56,894 nt of DNA from a virus, in IMG/VR virus record IMGVR_UViG_3300025898_000001, positions 1-56,894 of that record; one strand, 5' to 3'. The notes below the pieces were generated by a model. That model was not told the origin of the DNA and did not search any database. It saw only the letters and a program-made list of their open reading frames with translations. Position numbers and translations under genes: made by a program. Below, piece after piece: positions 14,563-22,575 of the stretch (position 1 is the first letter of the stretch; each line of letters begins with the position of its first letter).

Positions 14563-14752
14563 AGCTTCGACGCTCCATCCAGCGCCGCATCGTCTCATTC
14601 ACGATAGCCCCCCAGACCAGACTGTCGAACGCCTCGGTCACATTCTCTCCGATCCTGAAGGCCGCCCACATCTGATTCTCTGTCTGGTCGGCGATGCGAC
14701 CACACTCGTCGCTCATCGCTCGGCGCCAGTCGTCGTACTCCTGCTTGTTCAT
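14552..14752 (-). CDS. Small helical hypothetical protein
   Basis: A 66-residue helical protein, MNKQEYDDWRRAMSDECGRI followed by ENQMWAAFRIGENVTEAFDS. The start forms an ATGA overlap with the stop of the 178-residue protein upstream, which decides it against an in-frame codon 15 bp earlier. No family recognised. Confidence 0.6.
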   Translation of the reverse strand: MNKQEYDDWRRAMSDECGRIADQTENQMWAAFRIGENVTEAFDSLVWGAIVNETMRRWMERRSYVV

Positions 14753-15285
14753 CGTTCCAGCCACCAAGTCTCGAAGCGACTTCTCACGCCGGCGATCTTC
14801 GGTCCATAGGTGGCGCCATCGATGACTCCCCGGTCATAGGCTGGCTTAGCGATAACCTCTTCGAGGTGGTCGATCACCCGTCGAGCCAGCACCCGATCGG
14901 ACGCCCGCTCGAAGCCGTCCGCGCCCCAGATCTCGAAGAGCTGCTTCACCAGCGTGATGGCGCGATGCCGAGGATTGTTGTAGGAGGTGACCTCTTCACT
15001 CTCAGCGAGTGTCGTCTCGGGCTCAGTGTACAGTTCACTGACCAGCTGATCCACACAGGCCAGGAAGTTGATCGCGTCGAGGCACTCAGCCTCGTGTCGC
15101 GGCTGAGCCGTGGCGATCTCGACCTCTTTCTCTACCCCGTCCTCGCCCTTGACCGTCGTCCAGAAGGCCAGTCGACCGACGTACTCGTTCTCGTACTCAA
15201 GCTCCGGCGTGACCTTGACCATCATGCCCTTAAGCGTCGCGGTGATGTCGCTCATCAACCGTGAAGCCTGCCTTCTCGTCAGCAT
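14749..15285 (-). CDS. Hypothetical protein
   Basis: A 178-residue mainly helical protein. After a beta-rich segment (ELEYENEYVGRLAFWTTV) comes a long helical part with RHEAECLDAINFLACVDQLV and VLARRVIDHLEEVIAKPAYD, ending FETWWLER. ATG 15285 follows GGAGGG. Codon use matches its neighbours. No family recognised. Confidence 0.65.
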   Translation of the reverse strand: MLTRRQASRLMSDITATLKGMMVKVTPELEYENEYVGRLAFWTTVKGEDGVEKEVEIATAQPRHEAECLDAINFLACVDQLVSELYTEPETTLAESEEVTSYNNPRHRAITLVKQLFEIWGADGFERASDRVLARRVIDHLEEVIAKPAYDRGVIDGATYGPKIAGVRSRFETWWLER

Positions 15286-15297
15286 TTCAGACCCTCC

Positions 15298-15528
15298 TCA
15301 CCTCTCCGAGTCTCGCGTGGCGATGATATCCCCGCAGGGCTGCATCGTCAGCGACTCTGTGCGAAACTCCACGTCGACTGAGACCTGGTCGCCCACCCGT
15401 CGACGAGGTGTCATCGTGGGCCTCACCGTCCCGACCATTTTCTCCACGCCCGCTCCACACCTGGGGCACACCAGCCCTAATCCAGGCATGGGCTTGATGG
15501 TCACCTCCAGCGTCTGCATTCTAGCCAT
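15298..15528 (-). CDS. Small zinc-knuckle-like protein
   Basis: A 76-residue protein with CPRCG near residue 21 and a later Cys (MQPCGD), perhaps a partial zinc ribbon; the rest is beta-rich and Arg/Val-rich (RRRVGDQVSVDVEFRTE). ATG 15528 follows GGGAG. Lies in an operon of small proteins with 3-12 bp gaps. Confidence 0.58.
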   Translation of the reverse strand: MARMQTLEVTIKPMPGLGLVCPRCGAGVEKMVGTVRPTMTPRRRVGDQVSVDVEFRTESLTMQPCGDIIATRDSER

Positions 15529-15531
15529 AGT

Positions 15532-15720
15532 CTACTCCCTCTCCGCCATGCGCTTCTCCCACACCCACCGCTGAGCGGCGTGGTAGTCCATTCTCGGGGA
15601 GAATCTCGAGAGTACCGCGATCCACTCTCCGTCGGTCCACTCGTCCTTGCTGACCACGCGCCCTCGCTCGGCGTCGAGCAGCAGTCGCTCGTACTCCTCC
15701 GGGGTGATTACCTCAGACAT
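15532..15720 (-). CDS. Small helical protein
   Basis: A 62-residue protein, MSEVITPEEYERLLLDAERG at the N terminus and YHAAQRWVWEKRMAERE at the C terminus; predicted helical. No clear ribosome site; translation may be coupled to the upstream gene 3 bp away. No family recognised. Confidence 0.6.
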   Translation of the reverse strand: MSEVITPEEYERLLLDAERGRVVSKDEWTDGEWIAVLSRFSPRMDYHAAQRWVWEKRMAERE

Positions 15721-15723
15721 CGT

Positions 15724-16305
15724 CTACACCGTCCGACCGTGGGCGTCGTGCCGATCTTCAGGAATCATCTTATCCCCCGCCTGTCGCCCGTTGATATGGC
15801 CCGGCGCCCTGACAGCTAGCTCCTTGCCCGCCTCATGCAGCGGATCAGTCTCTCGCGGCGTCATCATCGCCGGCGCCTTCGGCCTCCATCCCTCGCCGGC
15901 AGCCCCCAGCCACTGATCGAAGTCTGAGGCCAGCACCGGCATCATGAAGACCGTTGAGAAGACGTCGAAGTGCCCCACCCTCGCCTGCACCGCGACAGTG
16001 TAGACGGCCTCGGTGCGATGCCCCTGAGACTTATTGGCGATCGTGCCCAGTTGATCCAGACTGATCAGTCTCACCCGGTGGTCGCTCCGGTCGAGTCGTA
16101 TCTGTCGATACAGCCCCGCGCCGATGGCGTAGTTCATGGTGGCCTCGTGGTAGTTCACCGTGGCGCCAATGAGCGACTCGCCGCTCACCTTGAACTCAGT
16201 CCACACCACCTCATGCTCGGGCGTGTATTCAGACTGTATCCTGCCGTCCCTCAGGTCCCGACCCCGACGAATCCTCCGGACTATCGTGTTCAACATCTTC
16301 CTCAT
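15724..16305 (-). CDS. Hypothetical protein
   Basis: A 193-residue protein. I start at ATG 16305, which follows GAGGAGG; the frame extends further upstream inside the preceding gene. The N-terminal 30 residues are Arg-rich, then a beta-rich core (EVVWTEFKVSGESLIGATVN, VYTVAVQARVGHFDVFSTVF) and a Pro/Gly/His-rich C-terminal tail. No family recognised. Confidence 0.6.
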   Translation of the reverse strand: MRKMLNTIVRRIRRGRDLRDGRIQSEYTPEHEVVWTEFKVSGESLIGATVNYHEATMNYAIGAGLYRQIRLDRSDHRVRLISLDQLGTIANKSQGHRTEAVYTVAVQARVGHFDVFSTVFMMPVLASDFDQWLGAAGEGWRPKAPAMMTPRETDPLHEAGKELAVRAPGHINGRQAGDKMIPEDRHDAHGRTV

Positions 16306-16570
16306 GCACCTCCTCAGGCTGAGTGTGTTGTGGCCGGGGCTCCCATCCGCGAATCTCATCCGCCTCGCGATGCAGTCGCTCGTGCCCCGGCTCGATCACT
16401 GACCAACCATACCATACCATGGCCGAGCCCGTCAATAGCGCGATGAACCACACCCAGACCGGCGGTCCGAAGCCTCTCGAATCCACCACCCATCTAAACA
16501 CCGAGCCGAGGAGGCGAGAGAGCCCCCCGGCCGGCGAGAGAGTTGTGCCTCGAACCCTCGCACCGATCAT
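16229..16570 (-). CDS. Single-span membrane protein
   Basis: A 113-residue protein with one transmembrane segment, PPVWVWFIALLTGSAMVWYG (about residues 36-56), a basic N-terminal side and an acidic, His/Glu/Pro-rich C-terminal tail that ends in shadow-like low complexity. It overlaps the next gene by 77 bp in another frame. Function unknown. Confidence 0.55.
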   Translation of the reverse strand: MIGARVRGTTLSPAGGLSRLLGSVFRWVVDSRGFGPPVWVWFIALLTGSAMVWYGWSVIEPGHERLHREADEIRGWEPRPQHTQPEEVHEEDVEHDSPEDSSGSGPEGRQDTV

Positions 16571-16573
16571 ATC

Positions 16574-16807
16574 TCACATGCCTCGCATGCCCTCATCGAG
16601 GCGCTCACTCTCAGCGTTGTCGACAGCCGGCTGGCCCGCGACGGTGGGTGTCCAACCATACCACAAGTCGCGAGCCTTCACAGCCTGAGCGTAGTTGTCG
16701 AGGCATCCTCGGAGATACTCAGCGAGTATGAAGTCGGGAGTCCCCGACTGATTCTCCACGCTGTGGCTGTTGATGAGCTCCTCGAGCTCTCGCACAAACT
16801 CACTCAT
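16574..16807 (-). CDS. Conserved small actinophage protein
   Basis: A 77-residue protein with the pattern RELEELINSHSVENQSGTPD followed by FILAEYLRGCL and a helical ARDLWYG. I recognise this S-V-E-N-x-S-x-T-P-D-F-x-L-A-x-Y-L signature from many actinobacteriophage genomes, where it is always annotated as of unknown function. ATG 16807 has an AAGGGGG site and the gene overlaps its upstream neighbour by 4 bp. Confidence 0.72.
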   Translation of the reverse strand: MSEFVRELEELINSHSVENQSGTPDFILAEYLRGCLDNYAQAVKARDLWYGWTPTVAGQPAVDNAESERLDEGMRGM

Positions 16808-17304
16808 CGGTGGTCCCCCTTGTCGTGGTGAGATCGCCGCTCGACCATCTCTTCGAGTCGTCGGCAGATGTCGCTGTGCCAGGCGGCGAGAACGACCGCG
16901 CTCTGGATCATCTCTGCCTCGAGATCCGGCTCATTCTCACCCGTCGACCTCTTCATATCTTCCACACCGACCACCGGCTCGCACTCAGCGACCTCGCCGA
17001 TCTCCTCCAGCAGTATGTCCATCCAGGTGACCTGACCCGCCGCAGCCATCTTCTGGCACAGAGTCTTCAGCGTGGAGGCGAGAGCCCCAGCGTCGGGAGT
17101 CGTGCCGTCGGGGTGCCGCTGGTCGCCCCAGCGTTTGACCTGCCTCACCCGCTCTATGTAGACCAGCTTGAAGAAGTAGCCCAGCAGCTGCTCTTCGCGG
17201 CCCGGGAGACGTTGGACGTTCCACTCGGCGGGATGCAGATAGATGCCAGCACCGCTGCCTGCAGCGTGCTCATCGTCGCTCACACCTACAGTGTCAGGCG
17301 TCAT
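16804..17304 (-). CDS. MazG-like nucleotide pyrophosphohydrolase
   Basis: A 166-residue protein. The core reads ERVRQVKRWGDQRHPDGT, then WMDILLEEIGEVAE and a helix EAEMIQSAVVLAAWHSDI. The E-E-x-x-E arrangement on one helix followed by an acidic/hydrophobic helix fits the all-alpha NTP pyrophosphatase fold (MazG/phage DUF550-like) that hydrolyses NTPs or alarmones using magnesium. In the second helix the usual E-x-x-D is only partly kept (E-A-E-M), so substrate or activity may differ. It overlaps both neighbours by 4 bp. Confidence 0.65.
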   Translation of the reverse strand: MTPDTVGVSDDEHAAGSGAGIYLHPAEWNVQRLPGREEQLLGYFFKLVYIERVRQVKRWGDQRHPDGTTPDAGALASTLKTLCQKMAAAGQVTWMDILLEEIGEVAECEPVVGVEDMKRSTGENEPDLEAEMIQSAVVLAAWHSDICRRLEEMVERRSHHDKGDHR

Positions 17305-17909
17305 TCTAGGCCCTCCCAGTCCCGGGCGCGGTCTGACTGCGGCGTCATCGAGCCGTCGGCGCCGGCGAGATAGTCCGCGACTCTCTCTGTCCCCTCATCA
17401 AACTCATCCCCCCTCATGGCGGAGAGTCGGCCGTTCTCCACCTTGACAGTGGCCTCATACTCGCCCGGAGCGAGTGGTCGCTGAGAGACGATCCTCAGCA
17501 CCCGACCGGTCTCGCCGTCGAGCACGACCTGGGGCCTCGGGGGCGGCTCAAAGCTGTGGCACTGAGAGCATTCAGGCTTCGGCCCCGTGTGGTAGTTCAG
17601 CTCGGTCTCAGACAGACCGTAGTTGGTCGTCAGCAGATGACGCAGCTTGAAGATCTGCTGGTGGAGAGCGTGCAGATCGGCTCCGGGCGGGGTGAGTCCC
17701 GCCGGCTTGTCGGGGTGTCGCTCATTCCACATGCCGATGCACCGCCAGCAGCTGACCTGGTTGATGACACGCGTGGTGCTGTCGCCGGAGTCGGACCATG
17801 GGACAGCCTCTCCGGTGCACCAGGCGACCTCAGGAAGCTGCCCCACAGACCTGAGAGCGTGTGGATCTTCAGCTCTCTGTCGTCGGCCCAGATGAATCTC
17901 TCCCGCCAT
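17301..17909 (-). CDS. Hypothetical protein with paired CxxC motifs
   Basis: A 202-residue protein. I start at ATG 17909, which overlaps the stop of the lipoprotein gene as TGATG. It has a CWRC pair (about residue 55) and a CSQC pair (about residue 115), spaced so that they could form one zinc site, flanking a helical segment with DLHALHQQIFKLRHLLTTNY. C-terminal part beta-rich and acidic. No family recognised. Confidence 0.6.
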   Translation of the reverse strand: MAGEIHLGRRQRAEDPHALRSVGQLPEVAWCTGEAVPWSDSGDSTTRVINQVSCWRCIGMWNERHPDKPAGLTPPGADLHALHQQIFKLRHLLTTNYGLSETELNYHTGPKPECSQCHSFEPPPRPQVVLDGETGRVLRIVSQRPLAPGEYEATVKVENGRLSAMRGDEFDEGTERVADYLAGADGSMTPQSDRARDWEGLE

Positions 17910-18244
17910 CAGTGGGCCGCCTGGTCGACATAGACGCCGGTGGAGCAGTTCGGGTCGCTCGGCACGACGGTGATCGAGCCGTAGGCGCTGTCGCCGTGGT
18001 AGGTGACGTAGAGTCCGTTGTGTCCCACGCACTTGGCGGCGACGTTGTTGAAGCCGTCGGGCATGGCGAGCGTGACCGCCTGCGTCAGATCGACCTTGCC
18101 AGTCTGACCGGCGTCGAGGAAGGGCTGACTGGCCTTGCCCGTGTTCGAGCCGCAGCCTGCGACCCCCGCGACGATGGCCGCCGTGGCGAGTCCCGCCGCG
18201 GCCACGCTCAGCAGGGTCTTCTCGCTCCTAGTCTGCTTCATCAT
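17909..18244 (-). CDS. Phage-encoded lipoprotein
   Basis: A 111-residue protein with a signal peptide (MMKQTRSEK, then LLSVAAAGLATAAIVAGVAG) ending in a lipobox V-A-G-C at Cys31, so it should be lipidated and anchored outside the cytoplasmic membrane. The mature part of about 80 residues is beta-rich with two more cysteines (AKCVGH and PNCSTG) that may pair. Small phage lipoproteins are often superinfection-exclusion factors; this is inference. It lies second in the operon starting at 18495. Confidence 0.8.
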   Translation of the reverse strand: MMKQTRSEKTLLSVAAAGLATAAIVAGVAGCGSNTGKASQPFLDAGQTGKVDLTQAVTLAMPDGFNNVAAKCVGHNGLYVTYHGDSAYGSITVVPSDPNCSTGVYVDQAAH

Positions 18245-18495
18245 CTCTCCACACCCTCCCCAGACAGCGCGTCGCGCTGCTGCCGCTCGGCCTTGATGTC
18301 CTGTATCATCGTGGCCAGGCCGATCTTCACCGCTCGTCGCAGCAGCTCGGCCATCGAGATCCGATAGTGCTCCTTGACCTTGACCGCCGCGTCTCGCAGC
18401 CTCCGCTCGGCGGTGAAGGGCGGCAGAGTGACCGGGTCCTTGAAGCCCGGCGGCCGGCCCAGGGGCGCGGCCTGCAGTCGTTTGTCGTTCGTCAT
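18241..18495 (-). CDS. Ribbon-helix-helix-like regulator
   Basis: An 84-residue protein. The segment VTLPPFTAERRLRDAAVKVK followed by ISMAELLRRAVKIGLATMIQ resembles the strand-helix-helix of CopG/MetJ-type DNA-binding proteins, with a basic N-terminal tail. It is the first gene of the small-gene operon, and its start codon lies six bases after a TATAGT box, so it may autoregulate a leaderless transcript. Family assignment is by pattern only. Confidence 0.6.
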   Translation of the reverse strand: MTNDKRLQAAPLGRPPGFKDPVTLPPFTAERRLRDAAVKVKEHYRISMAELLRRAVKIGLATMIQDIKAERQQRDALSGEGVER

Positions 18496-18501
18496 GCCAG
18501 C

Positions 18502-18530
18502 ACTATATCATCGATCAACTATCTCGTCGA
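18502..18530 (-). promoter_or_regulatory. Leaderless promoter of small-gene operon
   Basis: Minus strand: TATAGT (18502-18507), six bases, ATG (18495). The -35 is weak, TCGACG at 18525-18530 with 17-nt spacing. Confidence 0.6.
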
Positions 18531-18917
18531 CCTTCTCCTCTTACCCCCTGCCCCGGTAGGCCCCCGCCCCGCGCATCAGGCGCCCCCTGGGGCGCTAAGA
18601 TGCAAGCGGGAGCGGAGGACGCCCCACCGGGGGTCAGTGTGAGTGCTCCACACCGCGCTGTCAGCGCCTGACGTGCCCGTTCGTCACGTCCTGCACCCTG
18701 ACAAGGGTCAGGCGGGGCGAACCCAAGCTTAAGCTGACGATAGTTAGGCTTTAGTTTATTTTCAGGCTATGTCATACTGCCCCTTCGCCCCACGATAGTG
18801 GGGCAGGGGCGTATGCACATATGCGCGCCATGCGCGCGCACGATCGTGGTAGGCCTCAGGGAGCCACCATAGAGTGATTCAGGCTCCTGAGACCTACCCC
18901 GTATCGCGCGATCGTGG
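18508..18917. other. Intergenic region between operons
   Basis: About 410 bp with no supported gene: GC-rich on the left, an AT-rich TTTAGTTTATTTTC stretch near 18,750, two GATCGTGGT words and a long hairpin at 18848-18898. It separates the primase-helicase gene from the small-gene operon. Confidence 0.55.
18848..18898 (-). terminator. Long hairpin downstream of primase-helicase
   Basis: GGTAGGCCTCAGGGAGCC (18848-18865) pairs with GGCTCCTGAGACCTACC (18882-18898) with one bulge and one mismatch. It lies 20 bp after the stop codon of the minus-strand primase-helicase gene. No U-run. Confidence 0.62.
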
Positions 18918-21161
18918 TTATACCGCGAGGAGCCACCCATTATCGATCGCTATATCGATACACTCCTTGGTGCCACCGTGCAACCTAGTAGCCATCATGG
19001 GCACCGTGTTGAGCTTATGGGCCGCGCACCACACTGCGCGGTGCTCTCTGGCCTTCCACAGATTGACGCCGGAGTCGAGCAGGTCGCTGCCGGCCTTGGT
19101 GAGCACGTATGAGGTCGACGACTCGACCAGGTGATATCTACCATCGCGCCCGCGCGTGAGATGACCATCACGCACCGCCCAGTCAAGTTGTCGCTGCACC
19201 TCCTGGAGATCCCAACCCAGCGCTCGAGCGAGTTTGTCTGGTGTGGAGGGTCCATTTTCAGCGATATGCCGCGTCGCTCTTGCGTTGCGGGTGGGTCGCT
19301 GTATCTTGGGCTCTTTGACCCCGGCGAAGTCGAACTCTTGCTGAGGCACATTCAGAAGGTTAGACTCGTGTATGGGCTGCCATGCGTGGCGATCGGGACC
19401 AAAACTGAATCTATGTGTGGAGGACTCAGCCGACTTGCTCTCGGCCTCGAATATCAGGTGGCCGTTGTCCGCCGTGATGTAGAGACTGTCCTCCGCCCAG
19501 GCGTGGAAGGCCTGAGACCCCAGCATGCGCTGGCCTCCGCGGGTGGAGCCGTCCTTGGAGGCCTTCTTGAAGTGGTGTATGACTATGATGTTGAGTCTGT
19601 GGCGCCTAGATAGCATCGTCAGCGGCCCCAGCAGCTTCGTCATGAGCTCTAGAGACTTATTCTCATCGACGTCGCCGGCGGAGCGCATCATGGTGTCGAT
19701 GATGAGAGCCTTGTAGGGTCGGCCGGTGCCCAGCTTGCCCTCGCCCAGCATCGCTGAGAGCCAGTCCCTGCCCCGCTCGGACGACAGCTGTATGACACAG
19801 TCGCCGACGAAGTCGATGGAGGGTGTGGGTCGTGTGGGCATGTAGTCTCGTCCGATGAAGAGCTGACCATCCTCGAAGCCCACACCCCAGGCCTCGTCGA
19901 TCTTGGAGGCCCAGATCTTCTCGCCTCGAGACTTCACCACCGGCAGGGCGTCCTCGAGAATGAGATACAGCACCGGGCCGCCCTCATTGACGTCGAAGTG
20001 GTTAAGAAATCTAGCGTTGATGCCCTCACCTGCGAGAGCTACTGAGAAGGCGAGATCGAGTCCGACCCAGCTCTTGCGTGTCTTGGGTTCGCCAGCGATG
20101 AATCCCACACTGCCCTCCGTGAGGAGGCCGGGCACCAGCCACTGAGGTCGTCTGACCAGCGCCATTCCTGCCGCCCAGTCCTGCTTGACCGGCAGCGGGC
20201 CGCCCAGCTCCTTCTCATCGTGGGCCTCGACCGCCGCTACTGCGTCAGAGCCCAGACGTCTCAGTTCGTCGGCTCGACCTTCGAACTTATTCCACACGGT
20301 GGGGCGAAGCATGGCGATGATCTCAGCCACGGTGCAATCCGCCTCAGCGAGGCACTGGGTGAGATACCACCGAGTCTTGCTACGATCCTCGCCATTGACA
20401 TTTTTCGCCTTAAGCAGCGCCTGGGCTCGCTTGGGCAGCGTCGGACCTATGCGCTTGGCGAGTTCAGCCCGGTCGACATCCTCAACTTCAGCAAGCAACT
20501 CCTCGTCGAACTCCACCGCGTGGAAGCCCTTGGGCAACGGGGGCAGATCGTTGAAATCCACCGCCCTGTAACGGGGGCCGTCGCTCCACAGCATGACCCC
20601 CTGCGCCACGCGCCCAGGCGCCGAGTATTCGGGCTTGTGGTTGACCCAGCCCGGCACTCTCAGCAGTTGGGTGATGTCCCACCCGCTGGGGTCGGCGCCC
20701 AGCATGTGGGTCATGAGTCGATTCTCACCGGTGGCTCTCGCCGCGCCATAGAGATCCTCCTCGACCGGGTCCTTCAGCAGCCATAGCGCCTGATACCTCC
20801 CGGGCGAGGTCTCCCAGGCCACGGTCGGACGCCATCGCTCCTCGATGCGGTGTGGATCGGCCTCGTCGAGATCGGCCCACAGGGCGTACTCCTCGCCGGC
20901 GAGCTGCTCCTGCCGGTGTGGAGCGCTGAATAGCACCGGGCACCAGTAGAGATCTTCATTCTGATGCGTGAGCATGTGCTCGACGATCTCTTCACGCTCG
21001 CCCGGCCACTCGAAGGCGACCGAGTGAAAACCCCTCTTACCCTCGCTCTGAGCCTGCTCACGTCGATTGATCCAGGGAAAGAAACAATACCCCTCATTGT
21101 CCTTTGGACCCCAGGCTTGGGATATCACAGACAACACTTGTTCGGCTTGGCGCCTATCCAA
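18918..21161 (-). CDS. Primase-helicase (RepA-like ATPase fusion)
   Basis: A 747-residue replication protein. Residues 1-290 look like an archaeo-eukaryotic-type phage primase: EEYALWADLDEADPHRIEER carries the D-x-D-type catalytic acidic pair and WDITQLLRVPGWVNHKPEYS is typical of such primases. Residues about 330-580 form a RecA-fold helicase with Walker A GEPKTRKSW, Walker B ALIIDTMM and a sensor NIIVIHHFKK. The C-terminal 150 residues contain two winged-helix-like segments (GPSTPDKLARALGWDLQEVQ). Start is TTG 21161 after AAAGGAG. It probably primes and unwinds phage DNA for the polymerase at 27739. Confidence 0.85.
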   Translation of the reverse strand: MDRRQAEQVLSVISQAWGPKDNEGYCFFPWINRREQAQSEGKRGFHSVAFEWPGEREEIVEHMLTHQNEDLYWCPVLFSAPHRQEQLAGEEYALWADLDEADPHRIEERWRPTVAWETSPGRYQALWLLKDPVEEDLYGAARATGENRLMTHMLGADPSGWDITQLLRVPGWVNHKPEYSAPGRVAQGVMLWSDGPRYRAVDFNDLPPLPKGFHAVEFDEELLAEVEDVDRAELAKRIGPTLPKRAQALLKAKNVNGEDRSKTRWYLTQCLAEADCTVAEIIAMLRPTVWNKFEGRADELRRLGSDAVAAVEAHDEKELGGPLPVKQDWAAGMALVRRPQWLVPGLLTEGSVGFIAGEPKTRKSWVGLDLAFSVALAGEGINARFLNHFDVNEGGPVLYLILEDALPVVKSRGEKIWASKIDEAWGVGFEDGQLFIGRDYMPTRPTPSIDFVGDCVIQLSSERGRDWLSAMLGEGKLGTGRPYKALIIDTMMRSAGDVDENKSLELMTKLLGPLTMLSRRHRLNIIVIHHFKKASKDGSTRGGQRMLGSQAFHAWAEDSLYITADNGHLIFEAESKSAESSTHRFSFGPDRHAWQPIHESNLLNVPQQEFDFAGVKEPKIQRPTRNARATRHIAENGPSTPDKLARALGWDLQEVQRQLDWAVRDGHLTRGRDGRYHLVESSTSYVLTKAGSDLLDSGVNLWKAREHRAVWCAAHKLNTVPMMATRLHGGTKECIDIAIDNGWLLAV

Positions 21162-21227
21162 GGCCCGCTCCTTTCACTTACCGCTCAATCATCGCACAAC
21201 TCCGTCTGTTCATCAACCGCCAGCTGG

Positions 21228-21257
21228 TTGACAACCGTCAATGCCCTGCGATAAATT
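21228..21257 (+). promoter_or_regulatory. Leaderless plus-strand promoter
   Basis: TTGACA (21228-21233), 18-nt spacer, TAAATT (21252-21257), six bases, ATG (21264). A small dyad TTGAC-N4-GTCAA overlaps the -35 box. Divergent to the primase-helicase gene. Confidence 0.82.
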
Positions 21258-21263
21258 GGTGCC

Positions 21264-21296
21264 ATGACGCTGCCCCACGACGACAGGAGGCTTTGA
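21264..21296 (+). CDS. Ten-residue leader peptide (MTLPHDDRRL)
   Basis: Begins at the predicted transcription start and ends in TGA that overlaps the ATG of the next gene as TGATG. The codons AGG AGG at its end form the Shine-Dalgarno of the downstream gene, so translation of the peptide and of the main gene must interact. A closely similar leader start, ATGACGCTGC...AGGAG, precedes the gene at 23045, supporting a real function. Confidence 0.6.
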   Translation: MTLPHDDRRL

Positions 21297-21847
21297 TGAC
21301 GGCGATGATACCCATAGCGGAGTTGCTTCAAGACAAGACTTTCGCCAAGTTCTTCGATGAGACTCCGGCCATGTATCCGCACCAAGCCGCCCGTAAGGAT
21401 GGTTGGAGACTGTGGGTCAAGCTGGGGCCCAACTCGCCCTGGAGGCGTAAAGATGTGGAGCACTACCAGTCAGGCGTTCGATTCATTCATCGTGGACTCG
21501 ATGAGGGTGACCTGCAAGACGCTGTCCTACAGTGTCGAGGCGTCTCGTACAAGCCCCCCATCAGGCGGTTTGGAGTCAAGGACCCTAAGACTGGTAAGCC
21601 TGCCGTCGAAGTTGTTAACGGGGTCGCCAAGCGCAAGATCATCGAGAGAGTCTGGACGCCCGACCCCCAGCTCATCCAGGAGTACGGCCCCCACGAGTGG
21701 TGCTACTACTGCCGGCGACCGGTCGTCTTCGGCTACTTCTCCAAGCACCCCGCCTTCCGGGGCACAGTGCTTGAGCCCTACTACGACGGCGCGGTCCGTC
21801 GCTGCTGCATCTGCGGCATCTCCCACGAGTCCGTCCGTCGAGCCTGA
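21296..21847 (+). CDS. Zinc-finger-like protein of unknown function
   Basis: A 183-residue protein. The start ATG is fixed by AGGAGG and the TGATG coupling to the leader peptide; the longer open frame is shadow. The N-terminal part (MTAMIPIAELLQDKTFAKFF) is helical, the middle basic, and the C-terminal 60 residues contain two pairs of cysteines, WCYYCRRP and RRCCICGIS, which could form a treble-clef or ribbon zinc site. It may bind DNA or RNA. No family recognised. Confidence 0.7.
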   Translation: MTAMIPIAELLQDKTFAKFFDETPAMYPHQAARKDGWRLWVKLGPNSPWRRKDVEHYQSGVRFIHRGLDEGDLQDAVLQCRGVSYKPPIRRFGVKDPKTGKPAVEVVNGVAKRKIIERVWTPDPQLIQEYGPHEWCYYCRRPVVFGYFSKHPAFRGTVLEPYYDGAVRRCCICGISHESVRRA

Positions 21848-21858
21848 GAGGCCCCGTC

Positions 21859-22098
21859 ATGCAAGAGCTACCCCAGTCCGACGGACCCTTGGAGTCTTCG
21901 CCCTCGCGGCCTTGCGCACCTGGCGAACATCGTTGGGTGTTGATAACCTACAGCCACGGCGACGTCTTCGGCGTGGATTCACAGGGCGACCCGGTGTGGG
22001 TGCCCTCGCCGCAGCACGAGATGCAGTGCATCATAACTTGCAACGAGTGCGACGAGAATTGGACGACCGAGACTCCGCTCACAAAGTTCGCGAGTTGA
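21859..22098 (+). CDS. Hypothetical protein with CxxC
   Basis: A 79-residue protein with a Pro/Ser-rich N terminus, a strand EHRWVLITYSHGDVFGVDSQ and a MQCIITCNECDENW segment containing a CNEC knuckle. ATG 21859 follows GAGAGG 11 bp after the upstream stop. No family recognised. Confidence 0.62.
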   Translation: MQELPQSDGPLESSPSRPCAPGEHRWVLITYSHGDVFGVDSQGDPVWVPSPQHEMQCIITCNECDENWTTETPLTKFAS

Positions 22099-22197
22099 TC
22101 CGCCTCGCTGCGTATGCGATACTTGAATCGCTGCCCTCGACCGGGGGCATCGAATCCGCCCTATCAGGCGGTCGTCTACCCGGAGGACCCGATAGAC

Positions 22198-22575
22198 ATG
22201 AGCTACCGATTGTTGGACCCGTTGAAGGAGCCGGTGTTCGCCGACCTCGTCACGGATCCCCGATTCGCGCAGGTGGCCAACGAGTTCTTGCAGCCGACCA
22301 GCTACGAGCCGAGGCACTACGTCAGCAGGATCGGGTCGAACTTCCTGGATCACCCGGACGAGTGCAACGCGTGCGCCCCACATCGCATCGAGTTCCTCGC
22401 CTCACGGGCTAACCGCGCGCATCTCCACAGCCAGCCTCGGCGCCGGCGGGTCGTCGATCTGTCGGAGCACCCCGTGCAGAGTTCTGCAGATCAGCGGGAG
22501 ACCGCGCGGTCCTTCGGGCCTCCGCCCAAGGCGGGCAAGCGACGGAAGAAGGGGTCCCAGACCGATGGGCAGTGA
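22198..22575 (+). CDS. Hypothetical protein
   Basis: A 125-residue protein starting MSYRLLDPLKEPVFADLVTD; acidic/helical first half with HPDECNACAPHRIEFLASRA (a CNAC knuckle flanked by His) and a basic, Lys/Arg-rich C-terminal tail. I prefer ATG 22198 after GGAGG; an in-frame ATG at 22114 would add 28 residues. It overlaps the next gene by 11 bp. No family recognised. Confidence 0.55.
   Translation: MSYRLLDPLKEPVFADLVTDPRFAQVANEFLQPTSYEPRHYVSRIGSNFLDHPDECNACAPHRIEFLASRANRAHLHSQPRRRRVVDLSEHPVQSSADQRETARSFGPPPKAGKRRKKGSQTDGQ

Noticed and set aside
20220-20786. Long antisense ORFs such as this one and those at 11635, 21357 and 51504
   Set aside because: They mirror high-GC real genes on the other strand and have no ribosome sites or recognisable motifs.
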